The notes under the pieces are model-generated. The model ran no database searches and was not told where the DNA came from. It saw only the letters and a list, made by a program, of their open reading frames with translations. DNA of 64,000 nucleotides from an uncultured Clostridia bacterium (lineage in GTDB: Bacteria; Bacillota; Clostridia; UBA1381; UBA9506), in NCBI GenBank assembly GCA_934438075.1, contig CAKSBF010000002.1:1-64000 (forward strand), written 5' to 3'. Both the position numbers and the translations under genes were made by a program. Of this stretch, positions 53,091-61,586 are shown piece after piece. Numbering within the stretch: position 1 is the stretch's first letter; every line of letters starts with the position of its first letter.

Positions 53091-55468
53091 GCTTTATCAT
53101 TCCTTTCCTGATTTATCTCTTGCGATTGGAGATGTTTTGCTTTATATTTCTGTTCTTTTTGTCTTTTTTTAAATGTTCGTTTTATTGCCCTTTTCAAATG
53201 CAGACGTCGTAAAGACAATCTTCTTTTAAGTCTGCGGCGGTCATGACGGCGTTTTTTGCGGCGTTGACGCCGGATGTATTCCAGGCTGAGTTTTACTTTT
53301 TTGTTTCTGAGTCTGCGCATTTTGTCTAGCTTTTCTAAGCGTTTTTGCTGGTTAAAAATAATTCTGTCACAGGCAACCAAAAGTGCAGGAAGCATGCCCA
53401 AAACCAATATCATGCTGAATAAGGCTCCGCGGCCTACCAAACGGCCCAGATCCGCGATCGCAGCAACGGATGAGGTAAAGAACAACTCATAACCAACGGT
53501 TGTTAAAATTGTGCCTGATGTGAGAACAGACAGAGCACTTTTGGAAACAGCATCAATAGCTGCCTCTTTTTTGTCGCGCGTGGTGCGGTAATCGAGATAA
53601 TTGTTAGTCAGCAGTATGGAGTAATCAACTGTTGCTCCCAGCTGCAAGCAGCTGACAATAATATATCCCATATAAATCATTTGATCCCCAAAGAGATATG
53701 GTATGGCCATATTAAAGAAGATAGCCACTTCAATTGGTATCATAACAATAACGGGAACAATCAGCGAACGGAATGTAATCATTACAACAATCGCAACGCC
53801 GAGCAACGACAATATGTTTACAAAATTATAATCCGTTGTGATATATTCTTTTATGTCCTGAGTAGAGGGGGTAACCCCAACCAAGTAAGACTGTTCAGGA
53901 TAATATTTTTTGATCAGTGATTGAATTTCGTTAGAACTTTGGAATGCGAGATTACTTTCATCCTCAGAACGAACGTAGATCAACATTCTTGCGTAATTAT
54001 CTGTGTGTAAAATGCCTGTAATACTTTCCGGGAGTATACTGGTTGGAATTCCTTCAGGCAATACGCCGGCAAGCGAGGTAACAGATTTTACATATGGCAG
54101 TTCATCAATTTCGTCTGACAAAAGTTTCTCAGTTACCATAGAGTCATTTGGAATAATGGCAAGCATCAGATTGCTGCGACCAAAGCGTGAAACGATTTCA
54201 TTATTATCATCATACACCTTTGTTCCCGGGCTGGAACCGAGTGCACTGTTGCCGTAACTGAACATGTTCATTCCCTGTGCAACATAGGCAGGAATCACTA
54301 AAATCAGTACGACGGCAAAGACAATTTTACGTGATTTGTAAATGCCGCGTGCAAATGGTGTAAAGGACGGCATGAGTGAACGGTGTGCAGTCTTCTCAAT
54401 TTTGTCGCTCCAACGTAGTATCAGCGCCGGCATAAGCAGTAAAACAACCAGAAGACTAATAACGATACCTTTTGCCAAAACGATACCCATATCACGGCCA
54501 ATGGAAAATTTCATCAATGTCAGTACGATAAAGCCTACAATGGTTGTCGCTCCGCTGGAGAGAATGGAGGATACCGAGCTGCGAATCGCGTTTGCGATTG
54601 CTTGTGTTGGCTCCAGACCTGCTTCACGTTCTCGTGTGAAGGTATGCAGGAGGAATATGGAGTAATCCATAGCGATTGCAAGCTGCAAAATAGCCGCCAC
54701 GCTGAAAGTTAAAAATGAAATTGTTCCAAGGAAAATATTCGTTCCCATATTAATGACAATGGCAATACCCATAATCATTAGAAACAATACCGGTTCAAAC
54801 CATGAGTTGGTGGTGAGACACAGAATAATAGCGATCATGATAACGCCCATTACCATGGCAATGGAAATCTCGCGGATCAAGGTTTCGCTAAGGGATTTAT
54901 CCTGCACGGCACTGCCGCTTAAATAGCCCTTTTCGCCTGTGATTTTTTCAATTTCGCTGATAGCTTTATGCGTTTTAGAGGAAGAGTCGCCTTCGTCAAA
55001 GGTAACATCCATTACGGCATAGCCATCCTTGTAGTAATCTTTTATATCATTGTAATTGATAAAAAGGCTGGATTGGTATACGTCTGTTAGAGTATCACAC
55101 CAGAGAACCATAGACACGCCGTCAACCTTTTCAATACGATCCTTGTAAAGCTTTGCTTCGTAAAGCGATACTTCACCAACCATGACGCGGGCTGTGCCCG
55201 GATAACCAAACTCATCTTCCATCAGGTCAAGCCCTTGCTTGGATTTGGCGCTTTGCGGCAAATATTTGCTCAGGTCATAGTTAACGCCGACAAACGGAAT
55301 ACATATAATGCTGATAATAATAGCAACGATAAATATCTTTTCAATCAAGGTTCGTCGATTAATAATGAAGTTAACAGCCGAATGTTTGTGTTCTTTTTTA
55401 GGTTTTTTTGCTTTTTTGAATAATGATACCTTGTGGTACAGTGTATCCATGCGTTCAGTCAGACGCAT
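53087..55468 (-). CDS. MMPL/RND-family transporter with basic C-terminal tail
   Basis: A 793-residue membrane protein of the MMPL (RND superfamily) type. One helix near residues 40-60 is followed by an outer domain (about 65-195). Five helices around AILQLAIAMDYSIFLLHTF come next, then a second outer domain (about 400-540) and another five-helix bundle with LGATVDYSILLTNNYL. The two xxDYSIxL motifs are the proton-relay positions of MMPL proteins. The last 95 residues or so are very rich in Arg and Lys, unusual for the family. The ATG follows GGGGGG. Likely cargo is a lipid or hydrophobic molecule, but no substrate is shown. Confidence 0.9.
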   Translation of the reverse strand: MRLTERMDTLYHKVSLFKKAKKPKKEHKHSAVNFIINRRTLIEKIFIVAIIISIICIPFVGVNYDLSKYLPQSAKSKQGLDLMEDEFGYPGTARVMVGEVSLYEAKLYKDRIEKVDGVSMVLWCDTLTDVYQSSLFINYNDIKDYYKDGYAVMDVTFDEGDSSSKTHKAISEIEKITGEKGYLSGSAVQDKSLSETLIREISIAMVMGVIMIAIILCLTTNSWFEPVLFLMIMGIAIVINMGTNIFLGTISFLTFSVAAILQLAIAMDYSIFLLHTFTREREAGLEPTQAIANAIRSSVSSILSSGATTIVGFIVLTLMKFSIGRDMGIVLAKGIVISLLVVLLLMPALILRWSDKIEKTAHRSLMPSFTPFARGIYKSRKIVFAVVLILVIPAYVAQGMNMFSYGNSALGSSPGTKVYDDNNEIVSRFGRSNLMLAIIPNDSMVTEKLLSDEIDELPYVKSVTSLAGVLPEGIPTSILPESITGILHTDNYARMLIYVRSEDESNLAFQSSNEIQSLIKKYYPEQSYLVGVTPSTQDIKEYITTDYNFVNILSLLGVAIVVMITFRSLIVPVIVMIPIEVAIFFNMAIPYLFGDQMIYMGYIIVSCLQLGATVDYSILLTNNYLDYRTTRDKKEAAIDAVSKSALSVLTSGTILTTVGYELFFTSSVAAIADLGRLVGRGALFSMILVLGMLPALLVACDRIIFNQQKRLEKLDKMRRLRNKKVKLSLEYIRRQRRKKRRHDRRRLKRRLSLRRLHLKRAIKRTFKKRQKEQKYKAKHLQSQEINQERNDKA

Positions 55469-55652
55469 TGAAAAAGCCCCCCTGTCATTATGTAGTATTT
55501 ATCTTTGTTTTATAATGATTTACATGACAAATATATTGTTCTGTAATGATTATTATACCACATTCTATGAAAATGTCTAGTGTTATTTTATATAAAAAGT
55601 GCAAAAGAAGCAAAATTTTTTTGTTCATTTTATTCGTAAAAAGTAAGTTTTG

Positions 55653-55682
55653 TTGACAAAATTAATTAAAATATGTTAAACT
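55653..55682 (+). promoter_or_regulatory. Promoter of the ComEC-like hydrolase gene
   Basis: TTGACA (55653-55658), an 18-base spacer and TAAACT (55677-55682). The 276-base gap between this gene and the divergent MMPL gene holds no other gene. Confidence 0.65.
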
Positions 55683-55744
55683 GAGGAAAATAGCACTGTT
55701 AAATTGAATATTATTGATGTGAATAAGGGGGAGGAGAGCAAGTT

Positions 55745-56608
55745 TTGAAGGGAAAAAAGAGACATTATTCTCTGTGGGTCGTTATAGTGCTTTGTTTTTT
55801 GAGCGGTGTTGTTGTAAGATTTTACAATGGAATGGATGATGTGCCTCTCGGAGGCTTTGAGGCCAAGCTTAAAGTACATTTTATTAATGTTGGTCAGGCA
55901 GACAGCACCTTGATACAACTGCCGGACGGAAAATGTATGTTGATTGATGCCGGGAACAATGATAACGGAGAAGAAATTGTAGCATATATAAAGCAACAGG
56001 GAATAGATATGATTGATTATTTAATCGGAACACATCCGCATGCAGATCATATCGGAGGCTTAGATGATGTGATTTCAGCGTTTGATATCGGCACATTTTA
56101 TATGCCAAAGGTACAGAGCAACACGAAAACTTTCCGCGATGTTTTAGAAGCGGCGCAGAAAAAGGGTTTGAAGATTAAAACTGCCAAAGCAGGTGTAAAG
56201 ATATTGAATCAAGACAGTTTAAATATTGATATTCTGGCGCCAAATCAAGAAAATTATGAAGATTTAAATAATTATTCGGCAGTAGTACGGCTGCAATTTG
56301 AAAATAATGTTTTCTTGTTTATGGGCGATGCGGAACAGTTATCGGAAAGCGAAATCACCCAGGAGGTTCATGCTGATGTATTAAAGGTGGGGCATCATGG
56401 GAGTAAAACTTCAACCTCAGACAGTTTTTTACAGCGCGTATCACCTAAGTATGCCTATATTTCATGTGGGAAAGACAATTCTTACGGTCATCCGCATAAA
56501 GAGACCCTGCAAAAGCTTAAAAGGGCTGGAGTGATGGTATATCGTTCTGATTTGGATGGTACCGTTATTTTTAATTCTGATGGAGATAGTATGGAGGTAG
56601 AGAAGTAA
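55745..56608 (+). CDS. ComEC-like metallo-beta-lactamase-fold hydrolase
   Basis: A 287-residue protein: an N-terminal membrane anchor (SLWVVIVLCFLSGVVVRFY) and a metallo-beta-lactamase fold like the C-terminal domain of ComEC. It shows HFINVGQADSTLI, THPHADHIGG (metal ligands), LFMGDAEQL and VGHHGSKTSTS. It is therefore an extracytoplasmic metal hydrolase, possibly a nuclease or phosphodiesterase. The ComEC channel domain is absent. The start is TTG at 55745 with GGAGGAGAG upstream. Its stop overlaps the ATG of the DUF3006 gene by one base. Confidence 0.87.
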   Translation: MKGKKRHYSLWVVIVLCFLSGVVVRFYNGMDDVPLGGFEAKLKVHFINVGQADSTLIQLPDGKCMLIDAGNNDNGEEIVAYIKQQGIDMIDYLIGTHPHADHIGGLDDVISAFDIGTFYMPKVQSNTKTFRDVLEAAQKKGLKIKTAKAGVKILNQDSLNIDILAPNQENYEDLNNYSAVVRLQFENNVFLFMGDAEQLSESEITQEVHADVLKVGHHGSKTSTSDSFLQRVSPKYAYISCGKDNSYGHPHKETLQKLKRAGVMVYRSDLDGTVIFNSDGDSMEVEK

Positions 56609-56805
56609 TGGAGGTAATTATTGACCGTTTTGAAGGAAAATATGCAATTGTAGAGCTGCCGGACAAAAGCTTTGCAGAGATTGAGCGCATTCTGCTTCCT
56701 GAGGCAACGGAGGGAAATGTCATTGAAATAAAAATAAATCGAGGCAAGACAGAAAGTACAGCAAAAGAAATCAAAAAATTGATGGACGTTGTCTGGGATG
56801 ATTGA
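56608..56805 (+). CDS. DUF3006-domain protein
   Basis: A 65-residue protein beginning MEVIIDRFEGKYAIVEL, the DUF3006 signature, with a small beta-barrel-like pattern. This domain is repeatedly found next to ComEC-type hydrolases, as here, where it starts on the last base of the hydrolase stop codon. Its function is unknown; the tight coupling suggests that the two proteins act together. Confidence 0.88.
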   Translation: MEVIIDRFEGKYAIVELPDKSFAEIERILLPEATEGNVIEIKINRGKTESTAKEIKKLMDVVWDD

Positions 56806-56816
56806 TCTTTAAATTT

Positions 56817-56860
56817 AAAAAGCCTGTGTTTCAGTTCTAAACAACGAAACACAGGCTTTT
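56817..56860. terminator. Bidirectional terminator
   Basis: AAAAGCCTGTGTTT and AAACACAGGCTTTT, exact complements with a 15-base loop, between the convergent DUF3006 gene and serA. Confidence 0.92.
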
Positions 56861-56870
56861 GATTTGTATT

Positions 56871-58037
56871 TTACGGTATAATTCTTACTCCGAGAACTCC
56901 ATCCATTCCGGAAATAGCAGCTACCATATCTCCGGTAACTTCGCCTTCAATATCCATAATGGTGTAGGCATTTTCTTTTTTGCTCTTATTAATCATATTT
57001 ACAATATTCAAATGTTTTTCTGCCATGACAGAAGAAAATTGGCTCAGCATATTCGGAACATTTTTATGAGTAATGGTTACACGAACATTTCCATCGCGGG
57101 CCATATCACAGTTTGGAAAGTTAACAGAATTCTTGATATTTCCATTTTCAAGGTAGTCCTTCAACTCATCTGCAGCCATCATAGCACAATTGTCTTCTGA
57201 CTCCGGTGTGGAAGCGCCTAAATGAGGAATTGCGATTACATTTTCCATGGAGAGCGCTGCGTCAGACGGGAAATCAACAACGTAGCAGGCAACTTTCTTT
57301 TCCTCCAGCGCAACTGCCATATGCGCTTCATTCACCAAGGTACCGCGTGCAAAATTTAAAATGCGAACGCCGTCTTTCATGAGTGCGAGTGTTTCTGAAT
57401 TGATCATGCCTATGGTGGAGTCGTTAGCGGGTACGTGCAGTGTAATATAATCACTGTTTGCGTAAATTTCGTTAACGTCTGTTGCTTTTTTTATGCTGCG
57501 AGACAAATGCCATGCAGAATCAATCGTCATATATGGGTCGTAACCGATGACTTCCATGCCAAGATTATGAGCAGCGTTTGCAACCATAACACCGATAGCA
57601 CCCAAACCAATGACACCAAGTGTCTTGCCTTTAATCTCAGGGCCAACAAACTGGCTCTTTCCTTTTTCAACCAATTTGCCAACCTCAGCGCCTTTGCCAT
57701 GTAAAGTTTTTGCCCATTCAATACCGCCGACGATGTTACGGGAGGAGAGCAGAAGACCGGCAATGACCAGTTCTTTTACAGCATTAGCATTAGCGCCGGG
57801 GCTGTTAAAGACAACAATTCCTTTTTCCGTACATTTATCAATCGGAATATTATTTACGCCCGCACCTGCACGAGCGACTGCTTTTAAATTGGAGCCAAGT
57901 TCCATTTCGTGCATGGAAAAACTGCGCAAAATAATGCCGTCCGGGTTTTCGCACGAATCAGATACCTTATAATTGTCTGCGGAAAATTTCTCTAAGCCGC
58001 AGGCAGCAATTTTATTTAATGTGAGAATATCAAACAT
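56871..58037 (-). CDS. serA: Phosphoglycerate dehydrogenase
   Basis: A 388-residue D-3-phosphoglycerate dehydrogenase, the first step of serine synthesis, in the short form with one C-terminal ACT domain. NAD binding is GVIGLGAIGVMVAN, with the catalytic Arg/Glu/His segments NFARGTLVNEAHM and IPHLGASTPESED. The ACT domain (about 315-388) has VRVTITHKNVPNMLSQFSSV, split by the serine-binding turn. ATG 58037 follows GAGGTG. It is downstream of serC on the same strand, 14 bases apart, so the two form a serCA operon. Confidence 0.94.
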   Translation of the reverse strand: MFDILTLNKIAACGLEKFSADNYKVSDSCENPDGIILRSFSMHEMELGSNLKAVARAGAGVNNIPIDKCTEKGIVVFNSPGANANAVKELVIAGLLLSSRNIVGGIEWAKTLHGKGAEVGKLVEKGKSQFVGPEIKGKTLGVIGLGAIGVMVANAAHNLGMEVIGYDPYMTIDSAWHLSRSIKKATDVNEIYANSDYITLHVPANDSTIGMINSETLALMKDGVRILNFARGTLVNEAHMAVALEEKKVACYVVDFPSDAALSMENVIAIPHLGASTPESEDNCAMMAADELKDYLENGNIKNSVNFPNCDMARDGNVRVTITHKNVPNMLSQFSSVMAEKHLNIVNMINKSKKENAYTIMDIEGEVTGDMVAAISGMDGVLGVRIIP

Positions 58038-58051
58038 GATAAACACCTCAA

Positions 58052-59134
58052 TTATTTATTATTCTTTTCAAATTCCTTCATAAATTGAACCAAGGCCTTT
58101 ACGCCCTCTACCGGCATTGCGTTGTAAATGCTTGCACGCATTCCGCCGACAGTACGGTGTCCTTTCAGGTTAACAAAGCCGCGCTCTTTTGCTTCTTTAA
58201 TAAATTTTGCATTCAGTTCATCGGAATCTGTCACAAACGGAACATTCATCAAAGAGCGATCCTCTTTTACAACGGTACCGCGGAACATTTCGGAACTGTC
58301 AAGATAGTCGTATAAAATTTTTGCTTTTTCCAGGTTGATTTTATACATCGCATCAATACCACCCAGTTCCTTTAACCATTCGAAAACAAGCATACAAATG
58401 TAGATGGCATACGTTGGCGGGGTATTATACATAGAGCCGTTATCAGCATGAATCTTGTAGTCAAACATTGTCGGTGTGCCTTCAATAGCGCCCGTAATTA
58501 AATCGTCACGAATGATAACAACCGTAACGCCCGCAGGCCCCATATTCTTTTGCGCACCTGCATATAAGAGCCCGAATTTACTTACGTCAATCGGCTCGGA
58601 CAGAGCAATGGAAGAAATATCAGCCACCAGCGGAACATCACCGGTTTCGGGCAGCTTTGTATAACGTGTGCCGTAAATGGTATTGTTCAGAGTGATATGG
58701 AAATAATCGGCATCTTTATCAAACTTGGAGCTGTCAAGTTTTGGAATATAAGTAAATATTTTATCATCGGAACTTGCTACTTTATTTACAGAACCATATT
58801 TTGATGCTTCGGAGGCTGCTTTTTTGGACCATTGTCCCGTAATAACATAATCCGCTTTCTTAGATTTTTTCATCAGATTCATCGGAATCATGGCAAACTG
58901 ACTGGAAGCACCGCCCTGCAGAAACAATACTTTATAGTTGTCGGGAATGTTCATTAATTCACGAAGCAGAGATTCCGCACGGTCAATAATGGCCTGATAA
59001 TCAGCGGAACGATGGCTCATCTCCATAACAGACATGCCACAGCCTTCGTAGTTTGTCATTTGCTTTGCAGCTTTTTCCAACACTGCCTCGGGCAGCATGG
59101 AAGGACCTGCAGAAAAGTTATACACTCTTCCCAT
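58052..59134 (-). CDS. serC: Phosphoserine aminotransferase
   Basis: A 360-residue PLP enzyme that makes phosphoserine from 3-phosphohydroxypyruvate and glutamate. The start MGRVYNFSAGPSMLPEAVL is diagnostic. FLQGGASSQFAMIPMNL is the PLP phosphate site, and the lysine sits in LYAGAQKNMGPAGVTVVI. The ATG at 59134 has GGAGG eight bases upstream; an in-frame start five codons earlier overlaps that site. It is the first gene of serC-serA. No serB phosphatase is in the window. Confidence 0.95.
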   Translation of the reverse strand: MGRVYNFSAGPSMLPEAVLEKAAKQMTNYEGCGMSVMEMSHRSADYQAIIDRAESLLRELMNIPDNYKVLFLQGGASSQFAMIPMNLMKKSKKADYVITGQWSKKAASEASKYGSVNKVASSDDKIFTYIPKLDSSKFDKDADYFHITLNNTIYGTRYTKLPETGDVPLVADISSIALSEPIDVSKFGLLYAGAQKNMGPAGVTVVIIRDDLITGAIEGTPTMFDYKIHADNGSMYNTPPTYAIYICMLVFEWLKELGGIDAMYKINLEKAKILYDYLDSSEMFRGTVVKEDRSLMNVPFVTDSDELNAKFIKEAKERGFVNLKGHRTVGGMRASIYNAMPVEGVKALVQFMKEFEKNNK

Positions 59135-59184
59135 TATAAAAACCTCCACACAAATAAATATAGTATAATATTATGATACCTAAT

Positions 59185-59213
59185 ATTATATACCAACGTT
59201 CCGATTTCGTCAA
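59185..59213 (-). promoter_or_regulatory. Promoter of serC-serA
   Basis: Minus-strand TTGACG (59208-59213), a 17-base spacer and TATAAT (59185-59190). Confidence 0.85.
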
Positions 59214-59310
59214 TAAATTTTGAATGTTTTTGACTTTTTTTTAACATGCTTATTAAAAAATAGAATTTTCTTTGATTTTTTTAAAATATTTGCAAGAAAG
59301 GTATTTCTTT

Positions 59311-59364
59311 TTTACAAGAACTGTGTTAGAATATTATAGACCTTAAAAGAAGGACTCCTTCTTT
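59311..59364 (+). promoter_or_regulatory. Ferredoxin promoter with palindrome at the 5' end
   Basis: TTTACA (59311-59316), an 18-base spacer and TATAGA (59335-59340). Directly after it is a near-contiguous palindrome, AAAGAAGGA-C-TCCTTCTTT (59346-59364), placed where transcription would start. It could be an operator or a 5' hairpin. Confidence 0.6.
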
Positions 59365-59389
59365 AAAAAACATGGGGAGGTGTTTTAAA

Positions 59390-59560
59390 ATGGCATATGT
59401 TATCAACGACGAGTGCATCAGCTGCGGAGCTTGCGCATCTGAGTGCCCGGTTTCCTGCATTAATGCCGGAGACAGCAAGTATGTAATTGATGCAGATTCC
59501 TGCATTGAGTGCGGTAATTGCGCTAATGTCTGTCCGGTTGGCGCTCCGAACGCAGAATAA
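59390..59560 (+). CDS. 2x[4Fe-4S] ferredoxin
   Basis: A 56-residue clostridial-type ferredoxin, a cytosolic low-potential electron carrier for anaerobic metabolism. Both cluster motifs are intact: CISCGACASECP and CIECGNCANVCP. The ATG at 59390 follows GGGGAGG with the normal spacing; an upstream in-frame ATG at 59372 lies in front of that site. It is a single-gene unit with its own promoter and terminator, as is usual. Confidence 0.95.
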   Translation: MAYVINDECISCGACASECPVSCINAGDSKYVIDADSCIECGNCANVCPVGAPNAE

Positions 59561-59624
59561 TTGTTTTAATTGTTTATGTATGAGCGTACATATGCAGTTA
59601 ATAAGCGGCTGTTTACAGCTAATT

Positions 59625-59666
59625 TAAAAACCTTGTTTTGCTGTATAGCAAAGCAGGGTTTTTGTT
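59625..59666 (+). terminator. Ferredoxin gene terminator
   Basis: AAAAACCTTGTTTTGCT and AGCAAAGCAGGGTTTTT pair imperfectly around GTAT, followed by a T-rich end. Confidence 0.85.
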
Positions 59667-59859
59667 TTGACCATTAATTATTCTTATTGCCGCACTGACT
59701 TTTAGGGATTTGTCAAGTATGGAAGAGGCGTTGAAAAGTCTGTCAACAAGCCTATGCTACGATTCGTGTCAGCGATGTGACGCTAAGATTCTTTTCTGAT
59801 ATTCATATTTTATGGTATTCTATTTTTGTCGAAAATGAAAATAGAAAGGATATGAGAAA
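59667..59859. other. Gap before the PAP2 gene
   Basis: These 193 bases contain the ribosome site (GAAAGGATATG) of the next gene but no convincing consensus promoter and no gene that I can support. Confidence 0.4.
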
Positions 59860-60516
59860 ATGGAAAAAAGAGGAAAGAAATTATTTTGTATGGGGATCGT
59901 ATTGCTTATTGCTTTTATTTTATGGACGATATTGGTTCAAGCGGTCGACGTCAGAGCTGTTGGACCGGAGGGCTCAAAAGTGGGGTTTTCAACATGGAAT
60001 GTAAGCTTTCATCAATTCACGGGTGTTCATATGACAGTTTATACAATAACTGACTGGCTTGGACTGTTGCCGGTCTTTGTATGTATGGTGTTTGGAATAA
60101 TGGGATTTTGCCAATTGGTAAAACGAAAAAGTTTGTTAAAGGTTGATTTGGATATTCTTCTTCTGGGAATGTATTACATTGTTGTAATTGCGGCATATTT
60201 AATTTTTGAAATGATACCGATTAATTACCGCCCTATCTTAATCAATGGAATATTAGAAACGTCATATCCTTCCTCTACAGCACTTCTTGTGTTAAGTGTT
60301 ATGCCGACTCTTAGATTTCAGCTTGGGAAGAGAATGATTAATAATCCGTTGAAGAGAATTTTGAATACCGCAACGGTATTATTTTCTTCGTTTATGGTTA
60401 TAGGGAGATTGTGTGCGGGCGTTCATTGGTTCACTGATATTGTGGGCGGAATGTTTTTCAGTTTTGCATTGCTTTTATTTTATAAATCAGCGGTATTATT
60501 ACTATGTAAGGAGTAA
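59860..60516 (+). CDS. PAP2-superfamily membrane phosphatase
   Basis: A 218-residue protein with about six membrane helices. The phosphatase motifs are partly changed: SYPSSTALL stands at the PSGH position (the usual histidine is replaced), and GRLCAGVHWFTDIVGG matches the third motif with its catalytic His and Asp. It may hydrolyse lipid phosphates in the membrane, but the altered second motif leaves activity uncertain. The XRE/membrane protein follows after 24 bases and the two may be co-transcribed. Confidence 0.78.
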   Translation: MEKRGKKLFCMGIVLLIAFILWTILVQAVDVRAVGPEGSKVGFSTWNVSFHQFTGVHMTVYTITDWLGLLPVFVCMVFGIMGFCQLVKRKSLLKVDLDILLLGMYYIVVIAAYLIFEMIPINYRPILINGILETSYPSSTALLVLSVMPTLRFQLGKRMINNPLKRILNTATVLFSSFMVIGRLCAGVHWFTDIVGGMFFSFALLLFYKSAVLLLCKE

Positions 60517-60540
60517 AATAAGCTAAGGGTGGGAAAAGTA

Positions 60541-61146
60541 TTGGAATTTAATGAAAAGTTACAAGAACTAAGAAAAAACAGAGGTCTTACTCAGGAGGAA
60601 CTTGCAGAGTCGTTATATGTATCAAGGACGGCTATATCAAAATGGGAATCGGGGAGAGGATATCCCGGTATAGACTCGCTTAAGGCAATATCAGGCTATT
60701 TTGATATATCAATTGATGAATTGCTATCGGGAAAAGAATTGTTGTCGGCCGCAGAAGCAGACCGTAAACTACAGTTATCGTCTCTTGGCTCAATGGTTTA
60801 TGCTTTGCTTGATATTAGTTTAATGCTGTTTTTTGTAATTCCTGTCTTTGCATTGAGAACCGATGGCGCAGTGACGGAACTATCTATGATTGAATTGCTT
60901 GAATACAAATTATCGCCCATCAGCTTAGGATATTATATGCTGGTTATTGTACTTATTTTATGCGGAATAGCCGGTTTGGTATTAAAAAACAGTTCGAAGC
61001 ATATGTGTAAAAAGTTTGTTATGAAGTTTTCATTATCTGTAAATATAGCGGCAGTTATCATTTTTACATTAAGCTTGCAGCCTTATCCGGCATTATTTGT
61101 ATTTGCTTTTCTGATAATAAAAACCATAATATACGCAAAAGCTTAA
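60541..61146 (+). CDS. XRE-family regulator fused to a membrane domain
   Basis: A 201-residue protein. The N-terminal XRE helix-turn-helix (about residues 3-60) has KLQELRKNRGLTQEELAES and SRTAISKWESGRGYPGIDSL. Four hydrophobic segments follow (for example LDISLMLFFVIPVFAL and YYMLVIVLILCGIAGLVL). HTH plus membrane-domain proteins are frequent in Firmicutes and may sense envelope state. I chose TTG 60541, with AGGGTGGG upstream; GTG 60529 lies inside that site. It may control the PAP2 gene upstream; that is inferred. Confidence 0.8.
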   Translation: MEFNEKLQELRKNRGLTQEELAESLYVSRTAISKWESGRGYPGIDSLKAISGYFDISIDELLSGKELLSAAEADRKLQLSSLGSMVYALLDISLMLFFVIPVFALRTDGAVTELSMIELLEYKLSPISLGYYMLVIVLILCGIAGLVLKNSSKHMCKKFVMKFSLSVNIAAVIIFTLSLQPYPALFVFAFLIIKTIIYAKA

Positions 61147-61499
61147 TTATGTATTATTCTTGCGGAGCTTATAGGCAGAATAGATTTATTTATTCAGGTG
61201 TGTGGGTAGAGAAATGGAAAAAGTCTGGCGTGCCTGACTTGGAAGCGAAAGAAGCAGGGCTTGAGATTCCAAAACATAAAAGGCTGAAATTGCTTGAAAA
61301 TTGGATAAAGTAGATTACAATATGGCTGTGAAAAGGCTGAAAGGTTATGAACATGAGATTGTCGCTTAATGCGATTGTGATCACAAAAAAGGGCGAAATT
61401 TGGCGGTGCTATGGTACAGAAAACAGGCTGTTCCCGGATTCGGATTTAAGCGATAAATTAAAAGGAGCGTATGTAACGCATAAGCATCTTGAAATGTGA
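61147..61499 (+). pseudogene. Frameshifted remnant of a mobile-element-like gene
   Basis: Three short coding-like pieces follow each other in different frames: KSGVPDLEAKEAGLEI...LLENWIK (stop near 61311), then VDYNMAVKRLKGYEHEIVA (stop 61367-61369), then NAIVITKKGEIWRCYGTENR...KGAYVTHKHLEM (stop 61497-61499). Joined, they read as one plausible C-terminal region, so two frameshifts are likely. The last piece resembles JAB-like ends (GAxVTHNHP) of phage-associated proteins; here the HNHP motif has become HKHL. This family assignment is tentative. Confidence 0.5.
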
Positions 61500-61586
61500 T
61501 TTTTCTACACTGAAGGTCAAGAAAATAATTGCAATTTTTTCCTTTTCGTGATATGATTAAAGAAAATCGCATTGGAGGCGGTAGGT

